Assembly: GCA_900554745.1 (NCBI GenBank)
Contig: USIU01000067.1
Span: forward strand, 1 to 6,788
Source of the DNA: an uncultured Leuconostoc sp.
Lineage (GTDB): Bacteria > Bacillota > Bacilli > Lactobacillales > Lactobacillaceae
Direction: 5' to 3'
DNA length: 6,788 bases
Part shown: piece by piece, positions 4,819 through 6,788 of the stretch
Position numbering within the stretch: position 1 is the stretch's first letter
How the letters are laid out: every line of letters starts with the position of its first letter
Notes under the pieces: model-generated
Database searches by the model: none
Seen by the model: only the letters and a program-made list of their open reading frames with translations
What the model was told of the DNA's origin: nothing
Program-made: the position numbers and the translations under genes

Positions 4819-5595
4819 ATGGCAGTTATTTCAATGAAAGAACTCCTCGAAGCAGGAGTACACTTCGGTCACCAAACACGTCGTTGGGACCCAAAGATGG
4901 ACGAATTTATCTTTACAGAACGTAATGGTATTCACATCATCGATTTGCAAAAGACAGTTAAGTTAGTTGACGAAGCTTACAACTTCATGCGTAACGCATC
5001 AGCTGACGGCGCAACTTTCTTGTTCGTTGGTACAAAGAAGCAAGCTTCAGACGCCATTGCTGAAGAAGCAACACGCGCTGGTCAATTCTACATCAACCAC
5101 CGTTGGTTGGGTGGTACTTTGACAAACTGGAACACAATCAAGACACGTATCCAACGTTTGAAGGATTTGGAAGCAATGGCCGAAGACGGCACATTCGAAC
5201 AATTGCCTAAGAAGGAAGTTGTCTTGTTGAACAAGCAACGCGAAAAGTTGAACAAGTTCTTGGGTGGTATCAAGGACATGCCTGGTTTGCCAGACGTTTT
5301 GTTCGTTGTTGATCCTAAGAAGGAAGAAATCGCTGTTAAGGAAGCAAACATGTTGAACATTCCTGTTGTGGCAATGATCGACACAAACGCTAACCCTGAA
5401 GTAGTTGACGTTAAGATTCCAGCCAACGATGACGCTATTCGTGCCGTTCGTTTGATCACTTCAAAGATGGCTGATGCGATTATCGAAGGTCGTCAAGGCC
5501 AAGATTCAGCCCCTGAAGATGCCTTTGTTGAAGGTGACGAAACAACTGAATCAATCGAAGAAATCGTTAGCATTGTCGAAGAAGGCAACAACTAA
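4819..5595 (+). CDS. rpsB: 30S ribosomal protein S2
   Basis: S2 binds the small subunit late in assembly, at the junction of head and body, and is needed for S1 binding or initiation. The 258 residues are typical of Firmicutes. The N-terminal signature ISMKELLEAGVHFGHQTRRW (4-23) is intact. So are FLFVGTKKQA (67-76), HRWLGGTLTNW (94-104) and the second signature PGLPDVLFVVDPKKEEIAV (155-173), followed by NIPVVAMIDTNANP. The C-terminus is an acidic tail rich in Glu (about 228-258). Codon choice is strongly biased: lysine is nearly always AAG and leucine mostly TTG, as expected for a highly expressed gene. It has its own promoter, and a terminator separates it from tsf. Confidence 0.98.
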   Translation: MAVISMKELLEAGVHFGHQTRRWDPKMDEFIFTERNGIHIIDLQKTVKLVDEAYNFMRNASADGATFLFVGTKKQASDAIAEEATRAGQFYINHRWLGGTLTNWNTIKTRIQRLKDLEAMAEDGTFEQLPKKEVVLLNKQREKLNKFLGGIKDMPGLPDVLFVVDPKKEEIAVKEANMLNIPVVAMIDTNANPEVVDVKIPANDDAIRAVRLITSKMADAIIEGRQGQDSAPEDAFVEGDETTESIEEIVSIVEEGNN

Positions 5596-5617
5596 TCAGT
5601 AAGATTTAAATGACATT

Positions 5618-5661
5618 TGCCGTTCCTGCGGACCTGTTTGGGACGCGGAAACGGCATTTTT
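5618..5661 (+). terminator. Terminator between rpsB and tsf
   Basis: A 17-position stem pairs 5618-5634 (TGCCGTTCCTGCGGACC) with 5640-5656 around the loop TGTTT. It has three mismatches and one G-T pair and is followed by TTTTTATTT. It should end most rpsB transcripts, or act as a partial terminator that sets the S2 to EF-Ts ratio. Confidence 0.85.
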
Positions 5662-5662
5662 A

Positions 5663-5683
5663 TTTGTTCGAAACCGGAACAAA
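5663..5683. repeat. Inverted repeat at the -35 region of tsf
   Basis: TTTGTTC (5663-5669) and GAACAAA (5677-5683) are perfect inverted copies separated by 7 bases. The repeat starts just after the terminator T-run and ends 3 bases before the TGn of the extended -10. Position and symmetry suit an operator. It is not an SOS box, because the half-sites face the other way (GTTC..GAAC). Confidence 0.5.
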
Positions 5684-5686
5684 TCA

Positions 5687-5695
5687 TGCTATAAT
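5687..5695 (+). promoter_or_regulatory. Extended -10 promoter of tsf
   Basis: TGCTATAAT has the TGn extension and a perfect -10 (5690-5695). The -35 is weak: TTGTTC (5664-5669) is 20 bases away and TTCGAA lies at 17. Transcription would start near 5702, so tsf can be made independently of rpsB. Confidence 0.75.
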
Positions 5696-5727
5696 AAACT
5701 TATAAACATTTTTAGAGGAGCAATATA

Positions 5728-6603
5728 ATGGCAATTACTGCTGCACAAGTAAAAGAACTACGTGACAAGACATCTGTTGGTATGATGGATGCAAAGAAGG
5801 CTTTGGTTGAAGCTGACGGTGACCTTGACAAGGCCATCGACTTGCTCCGTGAAAAGGGTATGGCTAAGGCTGCTAAGAAGGGTGACCGTGTTGCTGCCGA
5901 AGGGATGACTTACGTTGCTGTTAAGGGTAACAAGGCTGCCATCATCGAATTGAACTCAGAAACTGACTTCGTGGCTGGTAATGCTGAATTTAACGACTTG
6001 TTGAAGACTGTTGCCAACACAATCGTTGAAAACGCCCCAGCAGACGTTGAAGCTGCCTTGGCTTTGGAAGTTGAAGCTGGTCAAACTTTGAACGAAAAGA
6101 TCATCGGTACAACACAAATTACTGGTGAAAAGATCACGTTGCGTCGCTTCACAGTTGTTGAAAAGGCAGATTCAGAAAACTTCGGTGCTTATTCTCACTT
6201 GGCTGGTTCAATTTCAGCATTGGTTGTGGTTGAAGGTGCTTCAGAAGAAGCTGCTAAGAATATCGCAATGCACGTTGCTGCGATTGCACCACAATACGTT
6301 TCAGACGCTGATGTGCCTGCTGAAGTTGTTGAAAAGGAAAAGTCAGTTCAATTGGCTTCTGAAGATTTGGCGGGTAAGCCTGACAACATCAAGGAAAAGA
6401 TGGTTGACGGTCGTATCAAGAAGTTCTTGGCAGAAATTTCATTGTTGGATCAAGCATTCGTTAAGAATGGTGATCAAACTGTTGCTGAATTCATCGCCTC
6501 ACAAAATGGTTCAGTCAAGTCATTTGTCCGTTACCAAGTTGGTGATGGTATCGAAAAGAAAGTGACTGACTTGGCCGAAGAAGTTGCTAAGCAATTGGGT
6601 TAA
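5728..6603 (+). CDS. tsf: Elongation factor Ts
   Basis: EF-Ts releases GDP from EF-Tu so that it can be reloaded with GTP during protein synthesis in the cytosol. The protein is 291 residues, the usual length. The N-terminal UBA-like domain carries the signature LRDKTSVGMMDAKKAL (11-26). Next come GDRVAAEG (52-59) and ELNSETDFVAGN (74-85), where D80 and F81 sit at the positions known in E. coli to contact EF-Tu. The dimerisation and C-terminal modules follow, with HVAA(I)APQYV. AGAGGAG (5714-5720) lies 7 bases before the ATG. Codon bias matches rpsB (AAG for Lys, TTG for Leu, GTT for Val). It follows rpsB as in most bacteria, but here with its own promoter and terminator. Confidence 0.98.
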   Translation: MAITAAQVKELRDKTSVGMMDAKKALVEADGDLDKAIDLLREKGMAKAAKKGDRVAAEGMTYVAVKGNKAAIIELNSETDFVAGNAEFNDLLKTVANTIVENAPADVEAALALEVEAGQTLNEKIIGTTQITGEKITLRRFTVVEKADSENFGAYSHLAGSISALVVVEGASEEAAKNIAMHVAAIAPQYVSDADVPAEVVEKEKSVQLASEDLAGKPDNIKEKMVDGRIKKFLAEISLLDQAFVKNGDQTVAEFIASQNGSVKSFVRYQVGDGIEKKVTDLAEEVAKQLG

Positions 6604-6611
6604 TCAGTTAT

Positions 6612-6646
6612 AAAAGTGCGTTATTTCATCATAACGCACTTTTTTT
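6612..6646 (+). terminator. tsf terminator
   Basis: AAAAGTGCGTTAT (6612-6624) pairs with 6631-6643 around the loop TTCATC. The right arm runs into seven T (6640-6646). The stem is long and perfect, so it should be strong. Confidence 0.93.
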
Positions 6647-6657
6647 GCGGGATATTT

Positions 6658-6666
6658 TGGTATAAT
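6658..6666 (+). promoter_or_regulatory. Extended -10 promoter of pyrH
   Basis: TGGTATAAT lies 11 bases after the tsf terminator T-run, which occupies the place of the -35. It is the same core as the yneF promoter. The start would be near 6673, about 22 bases before ATG 6695. Confidence 0.75.
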
Positions 6667-6694
6667 GGACTAGATAATGAAAATGAGGTAAATC

Positions 6695-6788
6695 ATGACT
6701 GATATTAAATACAAACGTGTATTGATGAAACTTTCGGGCGAAGCATTAGCTGGCGACAAAGGCCAAGGCATCGACCTTGCCGTAGTTT
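6695..6788 (+). CDS. pyrH: UMP kinase (N-terminal fragment)
   Basis: This enzyme phosphorylates UMP to UDP with ATP; it is a hexamer of the amino acid kinase fold. Only 31 codons are present before the window ends. YKRVLMKLSGEALAG is the canonical N-terminal strand and ATP-binding K-x-SGE loop, followed by DKGQGIDLAVV. GAGG (6685-6688) lies 6 bases before the ATG. It follows tsf as in most Firmicutes and acts on the UMP made by the pyr genes at the left of the window. I infer that frr follows. Confidence 0.95.
   Translation, partial: MTDIKYKRVLMKLSGEALAGDKGQGIDLAVV

Noticed and set aside
5663..5683. Inverted repeat before tsf as a second SOS box, since it shares TTTGTTCG with the lexA operator
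   Set aside because: The half-sites are oriented GTTC..GAAC, opposite to GAAC..GTTC, and the spacing is 7, not 4.
6125..6565. A 146-codon frame inside tsf on the same strand
   Set aside because: Its Leu-, Lys- and Trp-rich composition is what the biased tsf codons give when read out of frame; there is no motif.

Overview
The window reads as an ordinary chromosomal housekeeping segment of a low-to-moderate GC Firmicute. The best fit is a lactic acid bacterium of the Lactobacillaceae, perhaps the Weissella/Leuconostoc branch. The signs are a pyrD-pyrF-pyrE operon end with a class 1B-type PyrD, a Gram-positive LexA with a CGAAC-N4-GTTYG operator, the order lexA / yneF / plsC / yabB / yazA / rpsB / tsf / pyrH, strong AGGAGG-type ribosome binding sites and TATAAT promoters. 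The genus is an inference from protein flavour, not proven.

Left part (1-1775): the 3' end of a pyrimidine biosynthesis operon on the + strand. It holds the C-terminus of dihydroorotate dehydrogenase (pyrD), orotidine-5'-phosphate decarboxylase (pyrF) and orotate phosphoribosyltransferase (pyrE). The genes are tightly packed (11-bp gap, then a 4-bp ATGA overlap) and end at a perfectly palindromic terminator that also serves the convergent lexA.

Middle (1776-3634): lexA on the - strand has a textbook promoter whose -35 is covered by one SOS box. The 279-bp gap to yneF holds this promoter, a possible 25-codon small ORF with its own ribosome binding site, a short direct repeat, a GC-rich hairpin and the yneF promoter. 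yneF (small membrane protein, +) converges on plsC (acyltransferase, -). They share a terminator in whose stem the two stop codons pair with each other.

Right part (3635-6788): divergent from plsC lies the conserved pair yabB (TrmN6-like methyltransferase) and yazA (GIY-YIG protein), overlapping by 4 bp. Then come rpsB, with a structured leader, and tsf. Each has its own promoter, and a terminator separates them. The start of pyrH (UMP kinase) follows behind another terminator. Translation (S2, EF-Ts), UMP supply (pyrF/pyrE make UMP, pyrH phosphorylates it), phospholipid synthesis and the SOS response are all represented.

I found no defence system, mobile element, CRISPR array, tRNA or rRNA. 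The points worth a second look are small: the lexA-yneF gap with its candidate microORF, the rpsB leader fold, an inverted repeat at the tsf promoter, and the stop-codon-pairing terminator.
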